Origin: UBA1227 sp045599345
GTDB taxonomy: Bacteria; Bacillota; Clostridia; Oscillospirales; Acutalibacteraceae
Assembly: GCA_045599345.1 (NCBI GenBank)
Contig: JAZRVV010000034.1
Coordinates: 1 to 47,652 of the forward strand
Direction: 5' to 3'
Length of the DNA stretch: 47,652 nucleotides
The translations under genes and the position numbers were made by a program. The notes under the pieces are model-generated. The model was not told the origin of the DNA, did not search any database, and saw nothing but the letters and a program-made list of their open reading frames with translations. Positions 8,236 to 15,998 of this stretch are shown here, piece by piece; the first letter of the stretch is position 1; each line of letters opens with the position of its first letter.

Positions 8236-9366
8236 TTATATTCTAGTGTCAAGAATTTCGACATATTTGTCATGAAATTCAGTGAATCTATCCTCATCAA
8301 GCGCAAGTCTAATCTCGCTCATAAGGTTGTTATAGAAATAAAGATTGTGCTGTACACAGAGCCTGAGACCAAGGACCTCATTGGCTTTTAAAAGATGGCG
8401 CACGTACGCACGTGAGTGCGCCTTGCACGTTGGGCAATCGCAGTGCGAGTCAATTGGCGACTCATCACGTTCGTACTTGGCGTTGTTAAGGTTAATAACG
8501 CCATCCCACGTGAAGAGTTGTCCATGACGAGCGTTGCGGCTTGGCATAACGCAGTCAAACAAATCCACGCCACGATATACACCCTCTATTATGTTACCTG
8601 GCGTGCCAACGCCCATAAGGTAACGAATCTTGTCACGTGGCGCATATGGCTCAACAGCACTGATGATACGATACATATCTTCCTTTGGCTCACCAACAGC
8701 AAGACCGCCTATTGCATATCCATCAAGGTCAAGCTTTGCAATTTCTTCCATATGCTTGATTCTAAGGTCATCATAGGTACAGCCTTGATTTATTCCAAAG
8801 AGCATTTGCTCTTTGTTAATCGTGTCATATTTTGCGTTAAGACGCTCCATCTCGTCTTTACAACGCAAAAGCCAACGCGTTGTACGCTCACATGACTGTT
8901 TTGCATAAGTGTACTCAGCTGGGTTTTCTACACACTCATCAAATGCCATAGCTATCGTAGAACCAAGGTTTGACTGAATCCTCATGGATTCCTCAGGACC
9001 CATAAAGATGTGTCTTCCATCGATGTGAGAGTTAAACTCCACTCCCTCTTCGCGAATCTTGCGGAGTTTGGCAAGTGAGAAAACTTGAAATCCACCCGAA
9101 TCAGTAAGAATTGGTCCGTCCCAACCAGTAAACTTGTGGAGTCCACCAAGGTCACGTATGAGTTCATCACCAGGACGAACATGTAAATGATATGTGTTGC
9201 AAAGCATAACCTGTGCACCAATATTTTTAAGGTCAGACGCTTCAAGTCCGCCCTTGATTGCACCACATGTCGCAACATTTTGGAAGGCTGGAGTCTCAAC
9301 CACACCGTGAGGTGTTGTAAATTGGCCTCTCCTGGCCTGTCCTTCTGTTTTTATAAGTTTATACAT
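8236..9366 (-). CDS. tgt: Queuine/preQ1 tRNA-ribosyltransferase
   Basis: Exchanges guanine 34 of GUN-anticodon tRNAs for preQ1 (queuosine pathway, cytoplasm). The TIM-barrel markers are present: the catalytic region LTDSGGFQVFSL, the base-recognition loop GGLAVGEP, and the zinc site CDCPTCKAHSRAYVRHL with a later His (Cys-x-Cys-x2-Cys ... His). The length of 376 residues is standard. The start is ATG 9366, six bases after GGAG; the in-frame TTG four codons earlier is the SD itself. It follows queA by 14 bases and precedes yajC. Confidence 0.95.
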   Translation of the reverse strand: MYKLIKTEGQARRGQFTTPHGVVETPAFQNVATCGAIKGGLEASDLKNIGAQVMLCNTYHLHVRPGDELIRDLGGLHKFTGWDGPILTDSGGFQVFSLAKLRKIREEGVEFNSHIDGRHIFMGPEESMRIQSNLGSTIAMAFDECVENPAEYTYAKQSCERTTRWLLRCKDEMERLNAKYDTINKEQMLFGINQGCTYDDLRIKHMEEIAKLDLDGYAIGGLAVGEPKEDMYRIISAVEPYAPRDKIRYLMGVGTPGNIIEGVYRGVDLFDCVMPSRNARHGQLFTWDGVINLNNAKYERDESPIDSHCDCPTCKAHSRAYVRHLLKANEVLGLRLCVQHNLYFYNNLMSEIRLALDEDRFTEFHDKYVEILDTRI

Positions 9367-9380
9367 AGTTTTCTCCAAAT

Positions 9381-10427
9381 TTAAGAAATCATCATAGAAT
9401 CGCCAAAGGAGAAGAATCTGTACTCCTCTTTGACAGCCTCATTGTATGCATTCATTGTTTTGTCGTAACCTAAAAAGGCGGAGACAAGCATGATAAGTGT
9501 ACTCTCAGGAAGATGGAAGTTTGTGATAAGTGCATCTATACACTTAAACTCATAACCAGGATAGATAAAGATTTCTGTGCTTTCCTCATCTGCCCTAATC
9601 TCACCATCATACTTTGAGGCAACCGCCTCAAGTGTCCTACAAGAAGTGGTTCCAACTGAAATAATACGACCACCATTTTTCTTGGTATTATTGATGAGGT
9701 CAGCCGTTTCCTGTGGAAGCCAGTAATGTTCACTATGCATCTTGTGCTTTGTCACATCGTCGACTTTAACTGGCCTGAATGTACCAAGTCCAACATGGAG
9801 CGTCACATAACCGATGTTTACTCCCATGTCCTCTATTCTCTTCATAAGCTCTGGCGTAAAGTGAAGTCCAGCAGTTGGCGCTGCAGCACTTCCAAGTTCC
9901 TTGGAATAAACTGTCTGGTACCTCTCCTTATCCTCAAGCTTTTCTGTAATATATGGTGGGAGTGGCATTTGTCCAATCTCATCAAGAATAGCAAAGAAGT
10001 TTCCTTCAAATATAAACTTCACTATACGATTGCCATCGTCTTTTACATCGATTACTTCGCAATCAAGCAGGCCTTCACCAAAGGTGAACTTTGTTCCCAC
10101 CTTTGCGCGCTTGCCTGGGCCGCAGAGACACTCCCATGTGTCGTATTCCTTTTGATTAAGCAAAAGGAATTCTACGACAGCACCAGTGTCCTGCTTTACG
10201 CCGTAAATACGGCATGGCAGCACGCGCGTATTGTTCATTATGAGTGTGTCGCCTGGCTTTAAGTAATCAAGAATATCCGTAAAATGCCTGTGTTCAAGAT
10301 CCCCTGACTCTTTGTCAACATGAAGAAGGCGCGAGGAATCACGTTGCTCCAGCGGATGCTGTGCAATTAATCTCTCGGGTAATTCATAATAAAAATCAGA
10401 CGTTTTCATCAATTTATTCATTGACAT
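9381..10427 (-). CDS. queA: S-adenosylmethionine:tRNA ribosyltransferase-isomerase
   Basis: Transfers and isomerises the ribose of SAM onto preQ1-modified tRNA to form epoxyqueuosine. Family hallmarks: FYYELPERLIAQHPLEQRDSS near the start, NNTRVLPCRIYG, PLPPYI, the AAPTAGLHFTPEL signature, HVGLGTFRPV and the C-terminal NFHLPESTL. 348 residues, complete. I keep the first ATG (10427); the second ATG six bases on is equally plausible. It shares a short divergent promoter region with asd and heads the queA-tgt-yajC operon. Confidence 0.95.
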   Translation of the reverse strand: MSMNKLMKTSDFYYELPERLIAQHPLEQRDSSRLLHVDKESGDLEHRHFTDILDYLKPGDTLIMNNTRVLPCRIYGVKQDTGAVVEFLLLNQKEYDTWECLCGPGKRAKVGTKFTFGEGLLDCEVIDVKDDGNRIVKFIFEGNFFAILDEIGQMPLPPYITEKLEDKERYQTVYSKELGSAAAPTAGLHFTPELMKRIEDMGVNIGYVTLHVGLGTFRPVKVDDVTKHKMHSEHYWLPQETADLINNTKKNGGRIISVGTTSCRTLEAVASKYDGEIRADEESTEIFIYPGYEFKCIDALITNFHLPESTLIMLVSAFLGYDKTMNAYNEAVKEEYRFFSFGDSMMIS

Positions 10428-10462
10428 TGAGCCTCTCTAGTTTATAATTATTAAGCATAAGT

Positions 10463-10490
10463 ATTATATCAAAGAAGATTTTATTTACAA
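10463..10490 (-). promoter_or_regulatory. Promoter of queA operon
   Basis: On the - strand: TTGTAA (10485-10490), 16-bp spacer, perfect TATAAT (10463-10468), 36 bases before the queA start. No equally clear promoter for asd is seen on the + strand in this 75-bp divergent gap. Confidence 0.55.
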
Positions 10491-10502
10491 GAGGTTTTAA
10501 TT

Positions 10503-11585
10503 ATGAAAAAGTACAACGTAGGTATTATCGGCGCAACAGGTATGGTAGGCCAGCGCTTTATGACAATCCTTGAGAACCACCCATGGTTCGATGTTAAAGT
10601 TCTTGCAGCTTCATCTCGTTCAGCTGGCAAGGCTTATAAGGATGCTATTGGCGACAAGTGGTGCATGGCAAACCCAATTCCTGCAGCAATGGCTGACATG
10701 ATTGTTATGGATGCTGACAACGATGTTGAAAAGATTGGACAGCTTGTTGACTTCGTATTCTGCGCAGTTAACCTTGACAAGGATGCAACCAAGGCTATTG
10801 AGGAAAAGTATGCAAAAGCCGAAATCCCAGTAGTATCAAACAACAGCGCTAACCGTCACACCCCTGATGTACCTATGGTAGTACCAGAGCTCAACGCTGA
10901 CCACATCAAGGTTATCGAGTCTCAGAGAAAGCGCCTTGGAACAAAGCGTGGCTTTATCGCAGTTAAGTCTAACTGCTCACTCCAGTCATATGTTCCTGCA
11001 CTCTATCCACTTGATGCAAAATACGGCGTTGAAGACGTTCTTGTTTGCACATACCAGGCTATCTCTGGCGCTGGTAAGACATTTGATACATGGCCAGAGA
11101 TGCTCGATAACGTAATTCCATTCATCGGTGGCGAAGAAGAGAAGTCTGAGCAAGAGCCACTCAAGATTTGGGGCAAGGTTGAAGGCGACGAAATCGTAAA
11201 AGCTTCAAAGCCTCATTTCACAGCTCAGTGCCTTCGTGTACCAGTATCTGATGGTCATATGGCTGCTGTATTCGTACGTTTCAAGAACAAGCCATCCAAG
11301 GATGAAATCCTTGCAGTTTGGAAGGAATTCAAGGGTCGTGCTCAAGAGCTTGATTTACCATCAGCTCCAAAGCAGTTCCTCAACTACTTCGAAGAGGACA
11401 ACCTCCCACAGACAAAGCTCCAGAGAAACCTTGAAAACGGTATGGCAATCTCAATCGGACGCCTTCGTGAGGATACACAGTATGACTACAAGTTCGTATG
11501 TCTCTCACACAACACACTTCGTGGTGCTGCAGGCGGCGCAGTTGAATATGCTGAGCTCCTCTGTGCAGAAGGTTACATGGACTAA
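10503..11585 (+). CDS. asd: Aspartate-semialdehyde dehydrogenase, archaeal/fungal type
   Basis: NADP-dependent reduction of aspartyl phosphate to aspartate semialdehyde, the branch point to lysine/diaminopimelate, threonine and methionine. Rossmann motif VGIIGATGMVGQRF at residues 5-18; catalytic Cys in VKSNCSLQS; catalytic His in SDGHMAAVFVRF. At 360 residues, with this active-site context, it belongs to the archaeal/fungal branch rather than the usual bacterial one, a distribution I know from Clostridia. Codons are strongly biased (AAG, GAC, AAC), suggesting high expression. Monocistronic with a strong terminator. The 75-base upstream gap is too short for a lysine riboswitch. Confidence 0.95.
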   Translation: MKKYNVGIIGATGMVGQRFMTILENHPWFDVKVLAASSRSAGKAYKDAIGDKWCMANPIPAAMADMIVMDADNDVEKIGQLVDFVFCAVNLDKDATKAIEEKYAKAEIPVVSNNSANRHTPDVPMVVPELNADHIKVIESQRKRLGTKRGFIAVKSNCSLQSYVPALYPLDAKYGVEDVLVCTYQAISGAGKTFDTWPEMLDNVIPFIGGEEEKSEQEPLKIWGKVEGDEIVKASKPHFTAQCLRVPVSDGHMAAVFVRFKNKPSKDEILAVWKEFKGRAQELDLPSAPKQFLNYFEEDNLPQTKLQRNLENGMAISIGRLREDTQYDYKFVCLSHNTLRGAAGGAVEYAELLCAEGYMD

Positions 11586-11597
11586 GACAAAATTTAA

Positions 11598-11628
11598 GGG
11601 CTGTTGCTTTTCGCAACAGCCCTTTTTT
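11598..11628 (+). terminator. Intrinsic terminator after asd
   Basis: Perfect 10-bp stem GGGCTGTTGC (11598-11607) with 11613-11622, 5-nt loop, then six T. Confidence 0.93.
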
Positions 11629-11636
11629 ATGTTTAA

Positions 11637-11912
11637 TTATTTGCCTTCTTTGTTGAGTCTAAGAAGAAGTGGAAGCCACCAAGCAAAACCATAGCAATAG
11701 CACTTTGCTACTGATGTCATGAGGTCAAGACCAGCACGCTTGCCTGTCTTGATACCAATGATCAAGTTCTGTGTTGTGTGAGCTGCAAACATAAGCCAGA
11801 TGCAGATTGTGTTCTTCTTCCAAGCAGCAATGATAAAGCTTCCGAGCCACATTGCAAGACTTGTGAAACCAGCTACTACATCCCAAAGCTTTGTCTGTAA
11901 GAAATTGTACAT
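11637..11912 (-). CDS. Small membrane protein, function unknown
   Basis: Not recognised. It has 91 residues with two or three hydrophobic stretches (about 10-25, 30-45 and the Trp-rich YGFAWWLPLLLRL near the end), a central HTTQNLIIGIKTGKR loop and three Cys. The start is ATG 11912, eight bases after AAAGGAG; a longer in-frame reading from 11957 lacks an SD. It lies downstream of folT but is cut off from it by a terminator and an imperfect palindrome, so it probably has its own promoter. Whether it belongs to the methyl-transfer module is unclear. Confidence 0.6.
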   Translation of the reverse strand: MYNFLQTKLWDVVAGFTSLAMWLGSFIIAAWKKNTICIWLMFAAHTTQNLIIGIKTGKRAGLDLMTSVAKCYCYGFAWWLPLLLRLNKEGK

Positions 11913-11985
11913 AATAAAGTCTCCTTTAATTTTATTGTTCCGTTTTGAACCCAACAAAATTATATCACGATGAAGACTTAATATG

Positions 11986-12013
11986 TTTGGACAATAAGCT
12001 TATTGTGTCCAAA
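11986..12013. repeat. Imperfect palindrome upstream of small membrane gene
   Basis: TTTGGACAATAAG (11986-11998) abuts CTTATTGTGTCCAAA (11999-12013), its reverse complement except for a 2-base insertion. It lies 74 bases upstream of the small membrane gene and could be an operator or a second termination hairpin after folT. Confidence 0.4.
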
Positions 12014-12017
12014 TAAT

Positions 12018-12046
12018 AAAGCTCACACAAATTTTGTGTGAGCTTT
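12018..12046 (-). terminator. Intrinsic terminator after folT
   Basis: 14-bp perfect inverted repeat (12018-12031 with 12033-12046). In RNA the central A/T bases form the loop; on the - strand it is followed by TTATTATTT. Confidence 0.7.
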
Positions 12047-12049
12047 AAA

Positions 12050-12601
12050 TTATGATTTTGGTGATTTACCATTCAAAATATTCTTTAATGGTTCATATAA
12101 GAACTTGGAAATAGCTAAAATTATTATTATTTCTATAAAGAATAATGGAACAACCTGAGCTACTCTTGCAACAATTAGAGCCTTATATGGCATGCCATAA
12201 TACATATGAAGACCTAGCGGTGTCAAGAACCAGCTAAGAATCAACTGCTCGATAGCTGCTACAATTACAACAAATGGAATTGTACGCTTTTTATAAAGAA
12301 TTACGCCCTGTGTTACACCCTTAAGAAAATTAGAAAGCAATACAATTGGTATCGGAAAAGTACCAAATATCGCAGCGCTAACACAATCTCCTAAAACTGC
12401 AACAAGTCCAGCCTTAGTTGGACCAAATTCCATACCTGCAACAGCCAAAGCTATAAATGCAAGACTATATTTTACACTCTCTGTGTGAATGATATTATCC
12501 AAGATGATATAAAGAGCAATCAACACAGCAAGAGCAGTAATATCTAAAGTCGTAAAAGTAAACTCTTTTTTTAAAAACTTATAAAATTTATTGTTTTTCA
12601 A
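12050..12601 (-). CDS. folT: ECF-type folate transporter substrate subunit FolT
   Basis: Integral membrane S-component of about 183 residues with six predicted hydrophobic segments. The protein binds the vitamin and docks to a shared energy-coupling module (EcfAAT) encoded elsewhere. Assignment to folate rests on the tetrahydrofolate riboswitch directly upstream plus the FolT-like topology (AGMEFGPTKAGLVAVLGD segment). The start is a TTG at 12601: the GGAGG at the 3' end of the riboswitch lies 10 bases before it, while the longer in-frame reading would translate the riboswitch itself. It follows the methyl-THF methyltransferase gene and supplies its acceptor cofactor. Confidence 0.82.
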   Translation of the reverse strand: MKNNKFYKFLKKEFTFTTLDITALAVLIALYIILDNIIHTESVKYSLAFIALAVAGMEFGPTKAGLVAVLGDCVSAAIFGTFPIPIVLLSNFLKGVTQGVILYKKRTIPFVVIVAAIEQLILSWFLTPLGLHMYYGMPYKALIVARVAQVVPLFFIEIIIILAISKFLYEPLKNILNGKSPKS

Positions 12602-12611
12602 AATAAAAAAA

Positions 12612-12711
12612 CCTCCAGTGGATGCGGGGCGTATATCGCAGACATAAGTCTTTCGGTTGGAGGACAACGTCCCATTCCTCCACAACTTAACGCATACGCC
12701 CCTACTCTGAG
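12612..12711 (-). promoter_or_regulatory. Tetrahydrofolate (THF) riboswitch
   Basis: On the - strand the THF-I core is clear: AGAGTAG, then stem GGGGCGTAT/ATACGCCCC, the conserved TGCGTTAAGT, a TGGAGG/CCTCCA stem holding AATGGGACGTTG, ACCGAA, a short GAC/GTC hairpin, and the 3' GCATCC element next to GGAGG. The last element is also the SD of folT, so folate binding would sequester it and stop translation. It begins within about 13 bases of the stop codon of the upstream methyltransferase gene, so it acts inside an operon. Confidence 0.93.
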
Positions 12712-12723
12712 AGTTAACTGAGT

Positions 12724-13530
12724 CTATTTAATTGGACCAATTTCACCTTTACGGAATGCTGTTGTGTACTTACGGCAATGATTATCATTGTCAAGAAGTA
12801 CGTCTGCAGCCATCATAACAGCCTTCAAATCACGGTTTGTTAAATCACCAATGAATGAATCGAGGCCAGCTTCCATAGCGAGAACAAGGAATGCACTGTT
12901 CAAAGCCTTCTTTACAGGAAGTGTAAATGAGATGTTTGAAAGAGCACCTGTTACAATTGTGTTAGGATATTTTTCCTTAACACGGCGAGTAGCCTCTGCA
13001 AATGCTGAAAGACTATCAGAACGAGTTGATGCATCGAAAATAAGGAGATCGTTCAAAATCCTATCTTCTGTGATGCCGTACTCTGCAGCCTTCTCAATAA
13101 GTGTGAAACAGTTAGCAACCTTTTCATCAGCTGTATATGGAACACCATTGTCTGATGAAGCGAGTGCTACGATTTTCCACTCAGGATTATCACGAAGAAG
13201 TGGGAAAAGAATATCGCACTTGTTACCTTCGAGAGATACTGAATTAACAAGACCTGGCTCGTTAATTTTTGGGAAAACCTTTACAAGCATATTTGGGTCT
13301 GGTGAGTCAATACAAATTGGCTTTGTATTAACCTCCTGTACGCAATCGATGAGCCAGCAAAGTGTATCGTACTCAACATTAGCATCAGTTGATGCACATA
13401 CGTCGATATAGTCACAACCAGCAGCCTCTTGGATGCGTACAAGTTCCTGGATATAATCCTTGTCACGTGCTTCTATTGCAGCACGTGTCTTTGGAACCGC
13501 ACCATTAATCTTTTCACCAATTACTATCAT
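12724..13530 (-). CDS. Methyltetrahydrofolate:corrinoid protein methyltransferase
   Basis: Pterin-binding TIM-barrel enzyme of the MtgA/MtvA/AcsE group, 268 residues. It moves the methyl group between a methyl-corrinoid protein and THF. Visible motifs: VIGEKINGAV at the start, DYIDVCAST, the pterin-site CIDSPDP, NSVSLEGNK, LIFDASTRSD and GALSNISFTLP. It is the methyltransferase-II of a corrinoid methyl-transfer system; in demethylation it loads methyl onto THF. The gene begins three bases after the corrinoid protein gene and is followed by the THF riboswitch and folT, so cofactor supply and use are linked. Confidence 0.92.
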   Translation of the reverse strand: MIVIGEKINGAVPKTRAAIEARDKDYIQELVRIQEAAGCDYIDVCASTDANVEYDTLCWLIDCVQEVNTKPICIDSPDPNMLVKVFPKINEPGLVNSVSLEGNKCDILFPLLRDNPEWKIVALASSDNGVPYTADEKVANCFTLIEKAAEYGITEDRILNDLLIFDASTRSDSLSAFAEATRRVKEKYPNTIVTGALSNISFTLPVKKALNSAFLVLAMEAGLDSFIGDLTNRDLKAVMMAADVLLDNDNHCRKYTTAFRKGEIGPIK

Positions 13531-13533
13531 AAA

Positions 13534-14169
13534 TTAGTTACCTGCCCACTCTTTGCACTTAGCAACAGAATCAGATGGTGAATGAGCCCAAGCGTCAGCC
13601 TTCATTGCTGCGCAAGCCTCTGCAGATACTGGGTTACCACCGATAAGGATCTTAACGTCGTCACGGATACCAGCAGCCTCAAAAGCTTCGATTGTAGCCT
13701 TCATTGAATCAAGAGCAAGTGTCAAAACGCCTGTAAGAGCAACAATCTTGATGCCCTGTTCCTTAACTGTAGCAACGATCTTTTCTGGAGATGTGTCGAT
13801 ACCAAGGTCAACAACCTCAAAACCAGCTGCTTCGAAGAATGCCTTAACGATGTTCTTACCGATGTCATGAAGGTCATCCTTAACTGTAGCAATAACGATC
13901 TTTGTTGAAACTGAAGAAGCGCCATCATCAGCAAGTAAAGCTGAGAGCTTCTGAACAGCGTCTGTCATGATCTCACCAGCATAGATGAGGTCAGATACGA
14001 AATATTCACCAGCGCTGAAACGGTCACCAACGATGTCCATACCTGCTGAGCAAGCATCAACTGCTGCCTGAGCATCCTTACCAGATGCTACTACTTCGTC
14101 AACGATTTCTACTACGATGTCTTCTTCAAGGTCGCCCATAGCTTCCTTGAGCTTGTTTAAATCTGCCAT
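13534..14169 (-). CDS. Corrinoid (cobalamin-binding) methyl carrier protein
   Basis: B12-binding protein of the MtbC/MtvC/MttC type, 211 residues. An N-terminal helical cap domain (about 1-85) is followed by a Rossmann-like B12 domain with the cobalt-ligating motif DLHDIGKN (D-x-H-x2-G), then the typical ALTGVLTLAL and GGNPVSAEAC segments. Its cobalt shuttles the methyl group between the substrate methyltransferase and the methyl-THF enzyme. Strong SD (AGGAGG) and strongly biased codons suggest it is abundant, as expected for the stoichiometric carrier. First gene of the leftward unit, divergent from the activator gene. Confidence 0.95.
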   Translation of the reverse strand: MADLNKLKEAMGDLEEDIVVEIVDEVVASGKDAQAAVDACSAGMDIVGDRFSAGEYFVSDLIYAGEIMTDAVQKLSALLADDGASSVSTKIVIATVKDDLHDIGKNIVKAFFEAAGFEVVDLGIDTSPEKIVATVKEQGIKIVALTGVLTLALDSMKATIEAFEAAGIRDDVKILIGGNPVSAEACAAMKADAWAHSPSDSVAKCKEWAGN

Positions 14170-14237
14170 AATTATAATCCTCCTAAAATTTTAAGATTGA
14201 CAATCACATTATAAATTAAATATTCCTTAAAATATAC

Positions 14238-14389
14238 TAGCAAACTATAGCAAAATTAAAAATATTATGCTACAATTTGTAGCGGAATGAAAAATATGGA
14301 TAGCTCGCCACTTTCTATGGGCAATAGACAACATAGATACGTTGTTTTTGGTGATTCTAAACAAATTTGTTCTATTGTTCGAAAATAGA
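14238..14389. promoter_or_regulatory. Divergent control region with operator-like palindromes
   Basis: Between the corrinoid and activator genes. It contains a tandem TAGCAAA repeat with 10-bp period (14238-14244 and 14248-14254), GCTACAA-T-TTGTAGC (14269-14283), the 12-bp palindrome AACAAATTTGTT (14360-14371) and TCTATT/AATAGA arms (14371-14389). These could bind the PucR-type regulator encoded two genes away. No single promoter stands out. Confidence 0.45.
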
Positions 14390-14437
14390 TATTTTTAATG
14401 TCTTGTAAAAAAGTGTGCAAGTGTTTGGAGGATAATT

Positions 14438-15988
14438 ATGGATTGTAAAATAAAATTTTTACCATCTGGCAAAGAAATCACTATCAGTGACAGCGCAACT
14501 ATTATGGATGCAGAGCGCGCCCTAGAACTTAGTTTTGAGTACCCTTGCGGTGGCAATGGTACTTGTGGAAAATGCATGGTTGACATTGAGTGCAACGGTA
14601 GAAAATATCGTGACAAGGCATGCACTACAAAAGTAAAGGACGGTATGGTTGTAACCTTACCTGACGATGTTGGTGTGCATCAAGACAAAGTTATGACTAG
14701 CGGAGCTACATGTGCCACAAGTTGTGACATGATTTCTCCTCTTGCGGATTACAGTACACTTACATCTTCACCAATAGGTGTTGCATTTGATGTAGGCACC
14801 ACGACAGTTGCTGCCTACCTTCTCGACCTGTGCTCAGGTGAAATTATTGATACACTTGGCGAACTTAATGAGCAGGTTAAATATGGTGGAGATGTCATCT
14901 CTCGCTGCATTTTCTCACTCGAAAATGGCGTTGATGAAATAGCCAAATGCATCAATAACCAAACGAGTAATATGGTAAATAAATTACTTATAAAGAACAA
15001 TATAAATGGTCAAGACGTATGCTCAATTACTATTGTAGGTAACACTTGCATGCAGCACATCTACGCTGGAATCAATCCAACTACACTTGTTGAGATTCCT
15101 TATATGCCAACAAAATACGGCAGTTTCAATTTGCCAGCAAAAGGCATAATTGACGGCATAAACGAGAACGCTACTATCTACTTCATACCTGTTATCGCAG
15201 GATTTATTGGCGCGGACACTGTTGCTGCAATCCTTGCAACAAGATTTTATGAGAGAGATAAAAATACACTCCTTCTCGACATTGGAACAAATGGTGAAAT
15301 GGCGCTTGGCACAAAGGACAGATTTGTAGTATGCTCCACAGCATCTGGCCCTGCATTCGAAGGTGCCAAGATTGTATGTGGTATGCGTGGTGCACCAGGT
15401 GCAATTGACCATGTTTGGATGGACGGCGATGAGTTTAAATACTCAACAATTGATGGTCTTGAGGCCATAGGCATCTGCGGATCTGGTCTTATTGATTTTT
15501 GTAAAGTCCTCCTTGATACAGGAGTAATTATGCCATCAGGCAGATTTGAGAGAAAGTATGAGGGCCCACTCACCTCTCGACTTGAAACCATAGACGGAAC
15601 CAAGGCATTTAGGCTTTCCGACAAAGTATTTGTTACACAAAAAGATATTCGTGAAGTTCAACTTGCAAAAGGCGCAATCGCTGCTGGTATCGAGATAATG
15701 GCAGAAGTACTTGGAATTACATATGACGACATTGAGGAGGTCCTTATTGCCGGAGCATTCGGCAACTATATGGACCCTGACTCAACTTGTCGCATAGGGC
15801 TCATTCCAGCAAAACTTCGCCAAAAAATAACGCCAGTCGGCAACGCCGCTGGCGAGGGTTCTAAGCTCTGTCTTCTTTCAAGCGAAGAATATAAAAACTG
15901 TGAATATATCGCAGAAAAAGCCGAGTTCATTGAACTCGCATCTCACGAAAAATTCCAAGAGAAGTTTATAGCACAGCTCGATTTCTAA
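14438..15988 (+). CDS. RACo-type reductive activator of corrinoid proteins
   Basis: ATP-dependent reductive activator that returns inactive Co(II) corrinoid to Co(I), 516 residues. The N-terminal 2Fe-2S ferredoxin domain has ligands C37, C43, C46 and C62 (C-x5-C-x2-C-x15-C). A linker leads into the ASKHA-type ATPase domain, with GVAFDVGTTTVAAYLLDL, LLLDIGTNGEMAL, GICGSGLIDF and VLIAGAFGNYMDP as the nucleotide-site motifs. SD GGAGGA is well placed. It forms a rightward unit with the PucR gene 10 bases on, divergent from its target corrinoid protein. Confidence 0.93.
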   Translation: MDCKIKFLPSGKEITISDSATIMDAERALELSFEYPCGGNGTCGKCMVDIECNGRKYRDKACTTKVKDGMVVTLPDDVGVHQDKVMTSGATCATSCDMISPLADYSTLTSSPIGVAFDVGTTTVAAYLLDLCSGEIIDTLGELNEQVKYGGDVISRCIFSLENGVDEIAKCINNQTSNMVNKLLIKNNINGQDVCSITIVGNTCMQHIYAGINPTTLVEIPYMPTKYGSFNLPAKGIIDGINENATIYFIPVIAGFIGADTVAAILATRFYERDKNTLLLDIGTNGEMALGTKDRFVVCSTASGPAFEGAKIVCGMRGAPGAIDHVWMDGDEFKYSTIDGLEAIGICGSGLIDFCKVLLDTGVIMPSGRFERKYEGPLTSRLETIDGTKAFRLSDKVFVTQKDIREVQLAKGAIAAGIEIMAEVLGITYDDIEEVLIAGAFGNYMDPDSTCRIGLIPAKLRQKITPVGNAAGEGSKLCLLSSEEYKNCEYIAEKAEFIELASHEKFQEKFIAQLDF

Positions 15989-15998
15989 GGAGGATTCT

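Noticed and set aside
8416..8895. Open reading frames antisense to tgt and to other long genes
   Set aside because: Overlap well-conserved genes on the opposite strand, have no SD and show no recognisable domain.
10428..10502. Lysine riboswitch upstream of asd
   Set aside because: The 75-base gap is far too short for the lysine aptamer.
12602..12685. Longer FolT reading starting at 12685
   Set aside because: It would translate the riboswitch and has no SD; the TTG at 12601 has one.
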